Assembly (NCBI GenBank): GCA_050633105.1
Contig: JBOEFW010000053.1
Span: forward strand, 1-64,000
Direction: 5' to 3'
Source: Aureispira sp050633105
Lineage (GTDB): Bacteria > Bacteroidota > Bacteroidia > Chitinophagales > Saprospiraceae
DNA: 64,000 nucleotides
The first letter of the stretch is position 1. Each line of letters begins with the position of its first letter. The notes under the pieces were generated by a model. The model was given only the letters and a program-made list of their open reading frames with translations, searched no databases and had not been told where the DNA came from. Positions 52,901 to 61,194 of this stretch are shown one piece after another. The translations under genes were made by a program, and so were the position numbers.

Positions 52901-55022
52901 TTTAGATAGTACTGTTTATTATTGGCGGGTTAGTATCGATTCGACTAATTCATCGGTTGGCTATAATTGGAGCCAGAGCTCGTTTATTTACATCAATGGA
53001 AGTTATCCAGGGTGGAATCAATCTCATTTCTTTCAGTATTTAAGAGATGAACAAACCAGCTTATCTTTACAGGAACCTGATCGGAAATTTAATTTTATTA
53101 CCTCGATACAAGAGGTGGCTATTTCTACGGCCTTAACACCTAGCGTATCTTATCCTGAAAATATAGCCTTGTATCTCAATGGTAGTAAACTGGACAAATG
53201 CCACTGCTCTGGAAGCAATGGAATGTATCTTGCGGTGATTGAGCCAGGCACCTTGAATTTTTGGGAATTACCTGGAGGAGGAACAGCCTACGGTGCCGTC
53301 AATTGTGACCCTGCTATTCGCCCTTCTGAACTCTTTTTATTCAATACTAATACTTCCGTGATTCAAGATTCTCTGGCGAATTTCATTGAAAATGTTGTTC
53401 CTAATGGGCATTATGTCGTCGCTTTTAGTCTTAATAATGCCTCTCCAACCACTTGGAACCAGCGTCTAATTGATGCCTTTGAAGACGAAGGAGCTTGGTA
53501 TATTCAGGATTGGATTAATAACTCTACCTTGACAAGCGCCCCTCAATGGGCTACCTTTTTTAAGAAAGGAGATACAACATACATCCATAAGAATTCTGTT
53601 TTGGGGGCTTCTGTTAACGATATTGTAGAGCTTTCAGGTCGTTTAGAAGAAGATTGGTATCAAGGCAGTCAAACATCAACCTTGATTGGGCCTGTAAGTA
53701 ATTGGGGCGCCTTTTATTGGAATACAGAATTCTTACCCAATGACCTTTCTCATGTACAACTCTATGCGCTTGATGCCAATAGAAGTTCTCGTGTACCTTT
53801 CTTTGGCAATTTAACCGCCTTGAACCAGCCTCTAAGCAGCATTGATGCCAATCAATATCCTTACTTAGAATTGGTATGGAATACGTTGGATTCTGTTGAT
53901 CAAACACCAGCCCAATTGGATTATTGGCGCATTACGGCAGATATGGTTCCAGAAGCCGCTTTACGCCCTGATTTGTTCTTATTCTTTGATAGTAGTTGTG
54001 TCCAACGCGGCCAAGATTTAACCCTTTCTATTGCTTTAGAAAACATCAGTGCAGTGGACATGGACAGTATGTTGGTTCGTTTTGAAATCTTGGGTACCAA
54101 TAAATTAGTGTATAAGCGCTTGGCTCCTGTTGCTGCTGGAGACACCTTGCATGCAAGTGTGTCGTTTGAAACCGAAGACTTAACAGGGAGTCAATATCAA
54201 TTATTGGTAGAAATTAACCCCAATAACGATCAACGAGAGCAATTTCAGTTTAATAATGTAGGCCTTCTAAGCTTCAAAGTCCGCCAAGACATCATCAATC
54301 CATTGTTGGATGTTACCTTTGATGGAATGCATATCATGAATAAGGATATTGTATCGGGAACGCCTGAGATTGTTGTTTCGTTATCGGATGAGAACCCCTA
54401 TTTAGGCTTAGATGAATTGGAGAATTTCAGTTTAATTCTACGTCATCCTAGTTTTCCCAATGGAGAAATGTTCCTCTCTCCTGCGACTACTGATTTGCAA
54501 TTTTATCCTGCGAACTTAGGCGACTTAGAACAAGACAATACAGCCAAAATCATCCTACATCCTGACCTCCAAGCAGACGGATTATATACCCTATTTGTTA
54601 GCGCCAACGATAAATCGGGCAACAATTCTGGAGAATTAAGCTACAGTGTAGATTTTGAAGTGATTAATAAACCGTCTATTACCCATCTACTCAACTACCC
54701 CAATCCATTTTCTACTTCAACTCAATTTGTTTTTACCCTGACTGGACGAGAGCTCCCCGATTACATGAAGATTCAGATTCTCACGGTAACGGGTAAGATT
54801 GTTCGTGAAATTGGGCAGGAAGAACTAGGTCCTTTACGCATTGGGATCAATCGGACAGATTATGCTTGGGATGGTCGTGATGAATATGGCGATCAATTGG
54901 CGAATGGCGTTTACCTCTACCGAGTTATTACCAAAAGAAATGGGCAAGAGTATGAATTGCGCAGCACCAGAAACGATTACATGTTCCGCCAAGGCTTTGG
55001 AAAAATGTATTTGATGCGTTAA
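49989..55022 (+). CDS. Type IX secretion sortase of the PorU2 type (C25 peptidase)
   Basis: A secreted 1,677-residue protein. A signal peptide ends near HSSFGQG (about residue 36). The N-terminal part reads YKIRIANDGWYRLPASVLQQ, typical of PorU proteins. The C25 (gingipain-like) catalytic domain spans about 420-790, with His649 in MLTFFGHSSSNSFDFNLD and Cys679 in MLALGCYGGTMFEQG, 30 residues apart as in gingipains. After it come CARDB-like adhesion domains (about 790-1580) and a FlgD-like Ig end (LNYPNPFSTSTQFVFTLTG; WDGRDEYGDQLANGVYLYRV). This length and layout fit the PorU2 group; the shorter PorU attaches cargo to A-LPS. No T9SS sorting domain other than the FlgD-like end is seen. It follows the PorV/PorQ-like gene by 124 bases. 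Confidence 0.85.
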   Translation: MYNKSTYWSLIILSKIGYCLLGFLFLSHSSFGQGHDGLFGNEWIDYSPGKQYYKIRIANDGWYRLPASVLQQAGAPISSINTAGLQLFHQGQEVPLQVEENNGTLSYVQFYGKKNRGAFDVHCYNDADQHFNEYYSLYNDTSTYFLTWGATASTEHFTDVAANLSNLPAKEEYFLHESRVVYQNIWNEGLTWRIATELLTKSTFEYGEGYGSDEVAVLSTPVPTPFAYNNGPDAIAAIKLFTKGIFNHNINIQSNNNVYGTHTFNGSTVDRFTANFPASILQNITNVTLRETTGGSNRYFVAYAELTYPRLFNFNGQANFAFKMAAHANRKSLEITNINASNASQNRFYLYDLTNKLRIQCFYDAGNARLLTDLTPSTQDREMVFVNEGTASSFIEILAVSAVVFRDFGSSFFTPTNYIIITHPQLERDAAGNNPIFDYRAYRQSAAGGSYVTAKIDIQELYDQFAYGINTHPLAIRHFAHFAKRNWINPEYLYLIGKGRIYRDIRTNPSNMLLPTFGYPPSDQVLAASISTDEPSIAIGRLSATTGEQVRTYLQKIIDVEAQRAAPQTLGDLGWTKNILHLGGGQNSIEQNRIRTHLNTMKTIIEGPSYGGEVQSFFKTSTNPIQSAQSLFLDSLINSGVSMLTFFGHSSSNSFDFNLDHPRNYSNYQKYPLMLALGCYGGTMFEQGMLISEDFIFEPQAGAGVFLASSSAASLDGLNQFGRQFYNSINGVHYGEGAAKSAKRAIGLLEDINYPITVQMACHYMVYHGDPAYKASTAQTPDYYIDNSLVGHSPNVVTVQMNTFDLELDVYNLGKAIDTTFNVRVERTFPDGSRAFVAVQRVQAPHFTDRIVIPIPVGNVNALGINYFDVYIDSDLEIDEAPNPAAENNNQVLRYAVAIVSDAIVPIYPHEFAILPQAPITLKASTGNVFALSQTYALQIDTTAYFNSPLLQQTTLTQAGGLVEWTPSTTYLDSTVYYWRVSIDSTNSSVGYNWSQSSFIYINGSYPGWNQSHFFQYLRDEQTSLSLQEPDRKFNFITSIQEVAISTALTPSVSYPENIALYLNGSKLDKCHCSGSNGMYLAVIEPGTLNFWELPGGGTAYGAVNCDPAIRPSELFLFNTNTSVIQDSLANFIENVVPNGHYVVAFSLNNASPTTWNQRLIDAFEDEGAWYIQDWINNSTLTSAPQWATFFKKGDTTYIHKNSVLGASVNDIVELSGRLEEDWYQGSQTSTLIGPVSNWGAFYWNTEFLPNDLSHVQLYALDANRSSRVPFFGNLTALNQPLSSIDANQYPYLELVWNTLDSVDQTPAQLDYWRITADMVPEAALRPDLFLFFDSSCVQRGQDLTLSIALENISAVDMDSMLVRFEILGTNKLVYKRLAPVAAGDTLHASVSFETEDLTGSQYQLLVEINPNNDQREQFQFNNVGLLSFKVRQDIINPLLDVTFDGMHIMNKDIVSGTPEIVVSLSDENPYLGLDELENFSLILRHPSFPNGEMFLSPATTDLQFYPANLGDLEQDNTAKIILHPDLQADGLYTLFVSANDKSGNNSGELSYSVDFEVINKPSITHLLNYPNPFSTSTQFVFTLTGRELPDYMKIQILTVTGKIVREIGQEELGPLRIGINRTDYAWDGRDEYGDQLANGVYLYRVITKRNGQEYELRSTRNDYMFRQGFGKMYLMR

Positions 55023-55180
55023 ACACTAAATTTCCTCTCTTGCAACTATGATTTAGAAAAGTAGAGCACTGTTGTGTTCTACTTTTTTTATGAGTAAAAC
55101 CGTCGCTTTCTTCCAGCTATCCCTGTCTTGAGTTGTTAAATTTCTCCTTGGGCTGTTTTTTATGCCCTCGCAAAAATTAT

Positions 55181-55188
55181 TACCTTTG
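55181..55188 (+). promoter_or_regulatory. -7 element of the enoyl-CoA hydratase gene
   Basis: TACCTTTG matches TAnnTTTG and lies 65 bases before the ATG; the nearest TTG is 30 bases upstream, too far for the usual spacing. Confidence 0.45.
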
Positions 55189-55252
55189 CTGCACTAATAC
55201 TTCCTTTAAGTAGGAAGATCCGCCTATCTTTTCATCTAAAAAGTAACACAAA

Positions 55253-56035
55253 ATGACTTACACCAATTTATTGACGGAATTTGAGAATGGAATTCTATTG
55301 GTCACCCTCAATCGCCCTAAGGCACTCAATGCCTTAAATCAACAAACATTGAGTGACTTGCGTCAATTGTTCTCTAAAGATGCCTTAGAACTCGATGGTT
55401 TGCGTGGAGTCATCTTGACAGGTGCTGGTGGGAAAGCTTTTGTTGCAGGAGCAGATATTACAGAATTTTCTGACTTAGATGCACAAGGAGGGATAGATAT
55501 GGCACAAAATGGCCACGATATATTTAACTTGATTGAGCGTTTTCATTGCCCTGTAGTTGCTGCCGTAAGTGGCTATGCATTAGGAGGTGGTTGTGAATTG
55601 GCTATGGCTTGTCACCTGCGTATTGCTGGCGAAAAAGCTGTTTTTGGACAACCAGAAGTTAACCTAGGCTTGATTCCTGGATACGGAGGGACTCAACGTC
55701 TAGTACAATATATTGGCAAAGGCCGCGCTTTAGAATTATTAATGACAGCCAATATGATTGATGCTCAAAAAGCCTTGGATTGGGGATTAGCGAATCAAGT
55801 TGTTCCTCAAGGAGAAGAAGTAGAAGCAGCAAAAAAGATTTTAGGCAAAATTGCTAAAAAAGCACCTGTTGCCATTGCAAAATGTATTGCCGCTGTTAAT
55901 GCCTATTACAACGAAAAAGTAGATGGCTTTGCAGAAGAAGTAAAACTCTTTGGAGAATCCGCTAACACCGAGGATTTCAAAGAAGGAGCTGCGGCTTTTG
56001 TAGAAAAGCGCAAAGCAAACTTCCAAGGAAAGTAA
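55253..56035 (+). CDS. Enoyl-CoA hydratase/isomerase (crotonase family)
   Basis: A 260-residue cytoplasmic crotonase. CoA-binding and oxyanion-hole segments are visible: LNRPKALNALNQQTL (about 19-33), KAFVAGADITEF (about 62-73) and SGYALGGGCELAMACHLRIA (about 105-124), where the first catalytic Glu is in CELAMAC. The second Glu is in FGQPEVNLGLIPGYGGTQRL (about 131-150). Having both Glu residues supports true hydratase activity, as in beta-oxidation or butyrate-type pathways. It has a plus-strand promoter element; the next gene is on the opposite strand across an assembly gap. Confidence 0.92.
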   Translation: MTYTNLLTEFENGILLVTLNRPKALNALNQQTLSDLRQLFSKDALELDGLRGVILTGAGGKAFVAGADITEFSDLDAQGGIDMAQNGHDIFNLIERFHCPVVAAVSGYALGGGCELAMACHLRIAGEKAVFGQPEVNLGLIPGYGGTQRLVQYIGKGRALELLMTANMIDAQKALDWGLANQVVPQGEEVEAAKKILGKIAKKAPVAIAKCIAAVNAYYNEKVDGFAEEVKLFGESANTEDFKEGAAAFVEKRKANFQGK

Positions 56036-56094
56036 GTTCTTACAACAATCCATATTGACGTAGGAAATTCAGACTAAGAGCAAGTTTAAATTTT

Positions 56095-56139
56095 NNNNNN
56101 NNNNNNNNNNNNNNNNNNNNNNNNNNNNNNNNNNNNNNN
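56095..56139. other. Assembly gap, 45 N
   Basis: A run of unknown bases between the end of the hydratase gene and the Omp28 terminator. The true size is unknown. Any 3' end structure of the hydratase transcript is lost here. Confidence 0.99.
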
Positions 56140-56189
56140 AACCACTAATTATTGATTTTCATCCTTAATACATTTTAAACAAACTCTAA

Positions 56190-56232
56190 AATAAAAGGCG
56201 TAAAATCTGTCCAATGCAGATTTTACGCCTTT
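56190..56232 (-). terminator. Strong terminator of the CDF/Omp28 operon
   Basis: AAAGGCGTAAAATCTG (56194-56209) pairs perfectly with CAGATTTTACGCCTTT (56217-56232) around a 7-base loop. On the minus strand it is followed by TATTTTAG. Confidence 0.85.
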
Positions 56233-56257
56233 CTTATAACAACGCTAGAAGTAACAC

Positions 56258-57073
56258 TTATTTCAACTTACTTTCAGCCGCTTGTAATACTTCTTTCTTA
56301 GTTCCTTTATAATGGACAAAAGCTACGACATGACAATTCTCAGGATTCCAATCAGAAGATACAGCATAATTGCTCACTACCTTTTGTGTTGCCTCCATTG
56401 CTGTTCCTTTAGAATACAAAAGATCGCCAGAGTAATTTAGGCTCACTACATCCCGCAAAATATGCTTGTGCACATAGTTTGGATCAATACCATTTGGTGT
56501 TTTTTGATACCCAACAACATCATCTTCCGTAATCATAATTGTCAACGCAACATCTTCCTCTACGGTACTGAGATAAAAATCGCTTGGCGACACATTCACC
56601 GTAATAGATGCTTCGTTAGTAGCCGCATCAAAGGTGCTGTTAATATCCAATGAAACAATTGCGCGTTCACATAATTCTGCACTAATTAGTCCTGCCCATT
56701 TTGGTTGAGCAGTTACAATATCACTCTCTCCTGTAGACAATTTGCGATTAACAGTAGCCGCAGGGTATCCTGTTACAGGCCCCAAGTACTGTGATTCTAA
56801 TGATTCTCCATCCGTACAATTCAAGTTAAAACCATCTTTGTCTATTGCAAAATACCCTGCATGAATTGCAACTGTTATCATCTTGCCAGGGTTCTGTCCA
56901 GAAATTTCTTTTAATTTCTGAGCACCAATAGGACAATTGACACAGTCAATGCCTGTAAATTCTTCTACCAAAACAACACGATCGGTTTGGCAAGGAGTTA
57001 TCGTTGGGGGGATTTCTTCACAACTGCTGAAAGCCAGCAATAAAATCATTGTTCCTAATAAAATAACTTTCAT
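56258..57073 (-). CDS. Omp28-family lipoprotein with a thioredoxin-like CxxC
   Basis: A 271-residue lipoprotein from ATG 57073; an earlier in-frame Met would overlap the cation-exporter gene. The signal KVILLGTMILLLAFSSCEE has lipobox Phe-Ser-Ser-Cys. The thioredoxin-like part begins VVLVEEFTGIDCVNCPIGAQ, with a Cys-x-x-Cys motif, and the fold continues with MITVAIHAGYFAI and GYPAATVNRKL (cis-Pro side). The C-terminal half is a beta domain (ASITVNVSPSDFYLSTVEED). Proteins like this are named after P. gingivalis Omp28. It sits 31 bases after a CDF exporter gene, so they share a transcript. Confidence 0.85.
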   Translation of the reverse strand: MKVILLGTMILLLAFSSCEEIPPTITPCQTDRVVLVEEFTGIDCVNCPIGAQKLKEISGQNPGKMITVAIHAGYFAIDKDGFNLNCTDGESLESQYLGPVTGYPAATVNRKLSTGESDIVTAQPKWAGLISAELCERAIVSLDINSTFDAATNEASITVNVSPSDFYLSTVEEDVALTIMITEDDVVGYQKTPNGIDPNYVHKHILRDVVSLNYSGDLLYSKGTAMEATQKVVSNYAVSSDWNPENCHVVAFVHYKGTKKEVLQAAESKLK

Positions 57074-57104
57074 AGTAAGGAGTTTTTGAACTAAACAAAA
57101 TGCT

Positions 57105-58052
57105 TTAATGATTATGGAGAGGAATGCCTTCTTGAACAATACTACAAGTAGGGTCAGGACAACCTTCCCCCTCGCGCTCCACTTCTAAAGTAATATGCTG
57201 AATATTTTTATGACTTAACTGGTGCTTAATGTCTTTTTTGATCAGGGCAGTTTGTTCAAACGTACAATCCTCTTGCACAACTAAGTGAGCAGTCAAGGCA
57301 TTTTCTACTGTACTTAAACCCCAAATATGTAAATGATGGACAGAAACAACGCCTTTTGTAGTAGCAATTACCCGTTCAATCGTAGGCGTATCCAAATGAC
57401 TAGGCACACCATCCAAACTCAATTTCACGCTATCTTTTAGTAGATTCCAAGTAGAGATTAAGATAACAGCGACAATAATCAAGCTCATTGCTGTATCCAC
57501 CCAATACCACTGGGTCCACAAAATGACAACTCCACTAATCACTACTCCAACAGAAACTAATGTATCTGCTAGCATGTGCAAATAAGCACCTTTTATATTT
57601 AAATCTTTGTCTTTGTCTTTTAAGAATAACCAAGCTGTAAAACCATTAATTAGAATACCAATTCCTGCCACAATCGCCGTGGTATTTCCATCAACCATTA
57701 CAGGATCTTGCAATCGAGCAATGCTTTCCCACAAAATCATTCCTACAGCTACTAACAATAGAATAGCATTTCCCAAGGCCGCCAAAATCGTTGTTCGGCG
57801 ATAGCCATAGGTATATTCTTTACTAGGTACAATATCCAACAACTTAAATGCTAACAAAGCCATAATTAAGGCAATAACATCACTAAAATTGTGCCCTGCA
57901 TCCGACAGCAGAGCCAAAGAATCATACCACAATCCAGCAAGCATTTCTATTATTACAAAAATTATATTGAGGCCAATGCCAATAATAAAAGCACGATTAA
58001 CAGTTGAAAGTGTTAAATGTTCGTGATCGTGGTCGCAATGATCGTGTGCCAT
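57105..58052 (-). CDS. czcD: CDF-family cation efflux transporter
   Basis: A 315-residue inner-membrane exporter of Zn2+ or related ions in exchange for protons. The N-terminus is His-rich (MAHDHCDHDHEHLTLS), a metal-binding feature. Six helices are visible. The transport site is represented by LLSDAGHNFSDVIAL (TM2) and YLHMLADTLVSVGVV (TM5), whose His/Asp pairs match the zinc-type CDF site. The cytoplasmic domain (about 210-290) ends in VEREGEGCPDPTCSIVQEG, where two Cys residues may bind metal. Symbol by family resemblance only. Confidence 0.9.
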   Translation of the reverse strand: MAHDHCDHDHEHLTLSTVNRAFIIGIGLNIIFVIIEMLAGLWYDSLALLSDAGHNFSDVIALIMALLAFKLLDIVPSKEYTYGYRRTTILAALGNAILLLVAVGMILWESIARLQDPVMVDGNTTAIVAGIGILINGFTAWLFLKDKDKDLNIKGAYLHMLADTLVSVGVVISGVVILWTQWYWVDTAMSLIIVAVILISTWNLLKDSVKLSLDGVPSHLDTPTIERVIATTKGVVSVHHLHIWGLSTVENALTAHLVVQEDCTFEQTALIKKDIKHQLSHKNIQHITLEVEREGEGCPDPTCSIVQEGIPLHNH

Positions 58053-58126
58053 AAGATGATAGTTGTTGTTTAAAGTTAAGGAAATGTAGACAGATTCCTG
58101 TAGTTATTTAAACAATATCTTGAGAG

Positions 58127-58801
58127 CTAAGTTTGTTCTACCAGCTCAGGAAGAGCGTCTTGTTGTTGCAATTGTAGCATTTTGATAGACATGACTAAAA
58201 TCCAAGTTGTCATAAATGCAAATACAATCCATTCTAAGAAGGGTAAGGCCCAAATTTCTGGACGCTCAAACAAGGGCCCTGCATCGCGCTTGACGGCCAT
58301 AAGCCCTTTAGGCATGCTCATAAATAAAACAAACGCAACAGGAATCATAAACCCATGTAAAGCCGCATAACGAGGAAAGGGGTTTTTCGCTTCTTTGAGA
58401 ATACTCCAAGAAAAAATAGAAACGGATAGCGTTGCCATAAAAAAGAAGCCCAATGCCAATATCAAATGAGGAATTCTATTGTCTTCAGGCACTAAGCCTA
58501 CTCCCATACATAAGAAAGCAGAAAAAACACCTATAAAAACACCAATTCTGCTCAGTTTGGTACTGGTATAAGCAGATAAGCCATAAACAAACAATCCAAA
58601 AGCTATCGCTCCAAAAACAATCCCACTATTATAGATGATGTAACGAGCAGAAAATTTGGTACTCCCTAATTCAGAAATAAAATGATTAAAAATAGAATAA
58701 GTTTCACCTTGTTGCCCAATGTAAGCAATCGCAGCAAAAATGATAACACTGTATAAAATAAGGCAAGTGCACAAGCCAGCAAGGGGAGCAATTTTTCTCA
58801 T
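58127..58801 (-). CDS. DUF998 membrane protein
   Basis: A 224-residue protein with six to seven membrane helices (PLAGLCTCLILYSVIIFAAI; GIVFGAIAFGLFVYGLSAYT; LILALGFFFMATLSVSIFSW; EWIVFAFMTTWILVMSIKML). The family hallmark is the segment FNHFISELGSTKFSARYIIY (about 38-57) between helices 1 and 2. DUF998 proteins are predicted membrane proteins of unknown function. The stop is 75 bases upstream of the CDF gene start, so it may be the first gene of that operon. Confidence 0.82.
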   Translation of the reverse strand: MRKIAPLAGLCTCLILYSVIIFAAIAYIGQQGETYSIFNHFISELGSTKFSARYIIYNSGIVFGAIAFGLFVYGLSAYTSTKLSRIGVFIGVFSAFLCMGVGLVPEDNRIPHLILALGFFFMATLSVSIFSWSILKEAKNPFPRYAALHGFMIPVAFVLFMSMPKGLMAVKRDAGPLFERPEIWALPFLEWIVFAFMTTWILVMSIKMLQLQQQDALPELVEQT

Positions 58802-58948
58802 AAATAATAGTAACTTCCTGATAAAAAAATGAATAATAGTTCCTCTAATTAAGTAAGAGACTACTTAAAAGGGTGGCTATCAGGGTTCAAAAATTACGCC
58901 ACTGTTAGGATTATGTTAAAAAAAGAAAAGAGAAAAATAACGGTCCAA

Positions 58949-59383
58949 TTAACTAGGTAATAGATGTGCTAACACTTTTTCCCACGTCTCAAAAGGAGCT
59001 TGACCAAAATGCAGTTGTTGCCCTTCAAATTCTGGATACAAATGATCATCAATCAAATAATCTCCCTTAAGTAAGCCTTTGCGTTTGCAAATGATCAAAT
59101 CACGCGTTGTTGCTAAACCTAAATGTTGTTCCACCCAAACCCTTTTTTCCGTATAACACAAAGGGTTGAGATAAGAAGGAGCGGTGAGAATGTATACCTC
59201 GTAGTGTTCTTGTAATGCTTGATAAGCCGCAATAGCACCAGGCAAAGGTTCTAAACTAGAGAAAAAACCATACTGGGATTGTGGATAAGGAAGAGGATCT
59301 TTGCTATTCGCCTGCATTTCCGAAAATTTGCCAGTGTAGTCACAGAGCGTATTGTCCATATCTATAAAAATGCGTTGTTTCAT
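58949..59383 (-). CDS. 5'(3')-deoxyribonucleotidase-like HAD phosphatase
   Basis: A 144-residue HAD enzyme from ATG 59383 (MKQRIFIDMDNTLCDYTGKF), chosen because HAD proteins of the NT5C type begin with this strand. Motif I is the DMDNTLCD nucleophile segment. Motif II is VYILTAPSYLNPLCY (about 66-80), with Thr. The Lys is in TTRDLIICKRKGLLKGD (about 98-114), and motif IV is YLIDDHLYPEFEGQQLHFG, with the Asp pair. The fold removes phosphate from deoxynucleotides such as dUMP and dTMP. It is monocistronic. Confidence 0.87.
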   Translation of the reverse strand: MKQRIFIDMDNTLCDYTGKFSEMQANSKDPLPYPQSQYGFFSSLEPLPGAIAAYQALQEHYEVYILTAPSYLNPLCYTEKRVWVEQHLGLATTRDLIICKRKGLLKGDYLIDDHLYPEFEGQQLHFGQAPFETWEKVLAHLLPS

Positions 59384-59654
59384 GCAGGTGTGTTGATTGG
59401 TGAAGTAGAATCTTTTAGCAAAAAGGGGTTTCAGGGGAACATTAGAATTCAAAAATAAGCTTTTGTGTCATAATCTTATTATTCTAAGCTTGATTTTAAG
59501 TGGTTATCACCAGAAGTCCCTTGGCAATCGCTCCTTAAGTCAAGCAAGAAGCCATTCCTATTAACAAGAGAAAGAGCTGCTGCTAGTTTCCCAGCAACAA
59601 ACTCTTTCTTTGTATACACTATATATAATACTGAAACGCTCAGACCGTATTATC
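59384..59654. other. 271-base intergenic region with a weak hairpin
   Basis: Arms AGAAAGAG near 59570 and CTCTTTCT near 59605, with CTGCTG/CAGCAA parts inside, could form a terminator for the upstream lipoprotein gene on the minus strand, but the T tract is poor. Confidence 0.4.
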
Positions 59655-60545
59655 TTATTTAGAAGCTGTCCCCGTTGGATTGGTTGCTGCAGCATTGTTA
59701 TTTAAGTTATAAACCACATGATCGGTTGCTGCAGCAGGCACATCTCCAGCCAAAGGCTTTAGCAAGAAAGGAGCATCGCTGTTATCAGGCATTGGCTCTA
59801 CAGAAATAACAATTTTTTGGCTAGCTAGATTTGTTGGAAACGTCAAACCAGAAGGGGCATTTAACAAGAAATCTTCTCCTGGAAAGGCAGGACCAGAAGC
59901 CGCTGTTCCGCTATAAGGAGCAGATTCATCAGCAGCAGTAGCACTCAAGAATTTCCCTGTAGTAACAGGTTGGCCACCAATGACCGCCCAACCTTCATAC
60001 TGCCAGCCTGCTGGCAAAGTAGGTAAGTTCAATCCTACCATAGCAGATCCACTGCTGTTATCCAAGAACCAAATACCACTGTTTTCATCTTGATTATTCC
60101 CATCGGTAGGTGTTGTTAAAATATATTTTCCTGCTGCTGTTGTGAAGTTGGTTCCCAAAGCTCGGCTGTCTTCTGTTGTCAACGCAGCATTGGTACCACT
60201 AAATTCTCCCGCCAAAATATGCACAGCACTTGGAGTAGGATCATTATCTGGACTAGGCTCAATGGTTAAAATATAAGCTGTTGCCTTGTCCAAGTCCTCT
60301 TGGTTGAGGTCAAAACTAGTAGCAGAAGGTGTTCCAGAAGCATCTACAGTAAAAATCCCTGCTGATTTTGGAGTTCCATCTACCATAATCCAACCTTCAT
60401 AGGCATAATTTGCTCCCAAATCTTCCAATCCTGTCACATTCAGCTCTAGCTTTCCTGTTTCGTCGATATCTGTTGTTTTGTTACAGCTCATAATAGTAGC
60501 TGTTCCTAGTAGGGCGGCCATTACGGCCATTTTAGTAATCGTCAT
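59655..60545 (-). CDS. Lipoprotein with two anti-sigma-K (RskA)-like repeats
   Basis: A 296-residue lipoprotein from ATG 60545: signal MTITKMAVMAALLGTATIMS, then the lipid Cys (lipobox Thr-Ile-Met-Ser-Cys approximates the consensus). The mature part is a tandem duplication. Copy 1 is about 30-145 (YAYEGWIMVDGTPKSAGIFT; AYILTIEPSPDNDPTPSAVH). Copy 2 is about 165-280 (WQYEGWAVIGGQPVTTGKFL; KIVISVEPMPDNSDAPFLLK). Each copy has the YEGW...G.F...EP.PDN..P pattern that I associate with the periplasmic domain of RskA anti-sigma factors. Here there is no sigma gene next to it and no membrane helix, only a lipid anchor. Function unknown. Confidence 0.78.
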   Translation of the reverse strand: MTITKMAVMAALLGTATIMSCNKTTDIDETGKLELNVTGLEDLGANYAYEGWIMVDGTPKSAGIFTVDASGTPSATSFDLNQEDLDKATAYILTIEPSPDNDPTPSAVHILAGEFSGTNAALTTEDSRALGTNFTTAAGKYILTTPTDGNNQDENSGIWFLDNSSGSAMVGLNLPTLPAGWQYEGWAVIGGQPVTTGKFLSATAADESAPYSGTAASGPAFPGEDFLLNAPSGLTFPTNLASQKIVISVEPMPDNSDAPFLLKPLAGDVPAAATDHVVYNLNNNAAATNPTGTASK

Positions 60546-60658
60546 GATAATATTGCTTTTAGTTGTGTAATGTTTTTTTTCCTTCAAAGATGGTCACTAC
60601 AGCCATCTTCAAAAGAATTGATTGCAAAGTTGTCCTGTTTTAAAGTATCCTTAAACCT

Positions 60659-60674
60659 GTGTGTGTGTGTGTGT
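60659..60674. repeat. GT dinucleotide repeat, 8 copies
   Basis: Eight GT units lie between the OsmC gene stop and the RskA-like lipoprotein gene, about 115 bases upstream of the lipoprotein start. Length change here could alter spacing of regulatory elements, but no evidence shows that it does. Confidence 0.85.
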
Positions 60675-60697
60675 TGTTATAGGTTGATAATAGTATC

Positions 60698-61129
60698 TTA
60701 GACTGTTTCTGTCAATTCTAAGGCGACAGCACTTTCGATATTCCAATCGCCCTCAATCATACGGTGGACATAGCAAGCATCAGCCTCTTTGATCAATTTG
60801 GCTCGTTGTTCTTCTGTAATATCTCCCTCAATATGCATAGCAACTTTCACGGTAGTAGATAGCTTTCTGTCTTTACCTCGTTTGGTTTCTATAGACAAAT
60901 CTGCTTTAACATCTCTAATAAGTGCATCCCACTTGTACTTTCGTGCAATGAAACGTACGGTAGCTACTTTACACATTGCTAAGCTAGAGAGAAGAAGATC
61001 AACAGGAGAAAATCCTAAATCTGTCCCTTTACTCTTAATCGGCTCATCTCCTAAGATGCTGTGGCGACCATTGCTAATGATTGATTGATAACCAGTGGGT
61101 AAGTTTTTGATGCTGATATTAGTTGCCAT
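60698..61129 (-). CDS. OsmC-family protein
   Basis: A 143-residue cytoplasmic protein. GRHSILGDEPIKSKGTDLGF (about 21-40) and SPVDLLLSSLAMCKVATVRF (about 42-61) are the OsmC core with the first Cys. The second Cys is in EADACYVHRMIEGDW (about 119-133), consistent with a two-Cys peroxidase site, and Glu/Arg side chains that assist are present. OsmC/Ohr proteins reduce organic hydroperoxides using lipoyl or thiol donors. The thioredoxin gene is 65 bases upstream on the same strand, a sensible partner for a thiol peroxidase. Confidence 0.88.
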   Translation of the reverse strand: MATNISIKNLPTGYQSIISNGRHSILGDEPIKSKGTDLGFSPVDLLLSSLAMCKVATVRFIARKYKWDALIRDVKADLSIETKRGKDRKLSTTVKVAMHIEGDITEEQRAKLIKEADACYVHRMIEGDWNIESAVALELTETV

Positions 61130-61194
61130 TATTATTTTGTATTTGATTGTTGTTATCAGAATTGGAACATACTATAATTATTAACGCTAACACC

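Noticed and set aside
57074..57139. N-terminal extension of the Omp28 lipoprotein
   Set aside because: It overlaps the CDF gene end and would bury the lipoprotein signal; ATG 57073 gives a clean signal and lipobox.
60659..60674. GT repeat as a phase-variation switch
   Set aside because: It lies between genes, not in a coding frame, and eight units are short; no promoter elements flank it at matching spacing.
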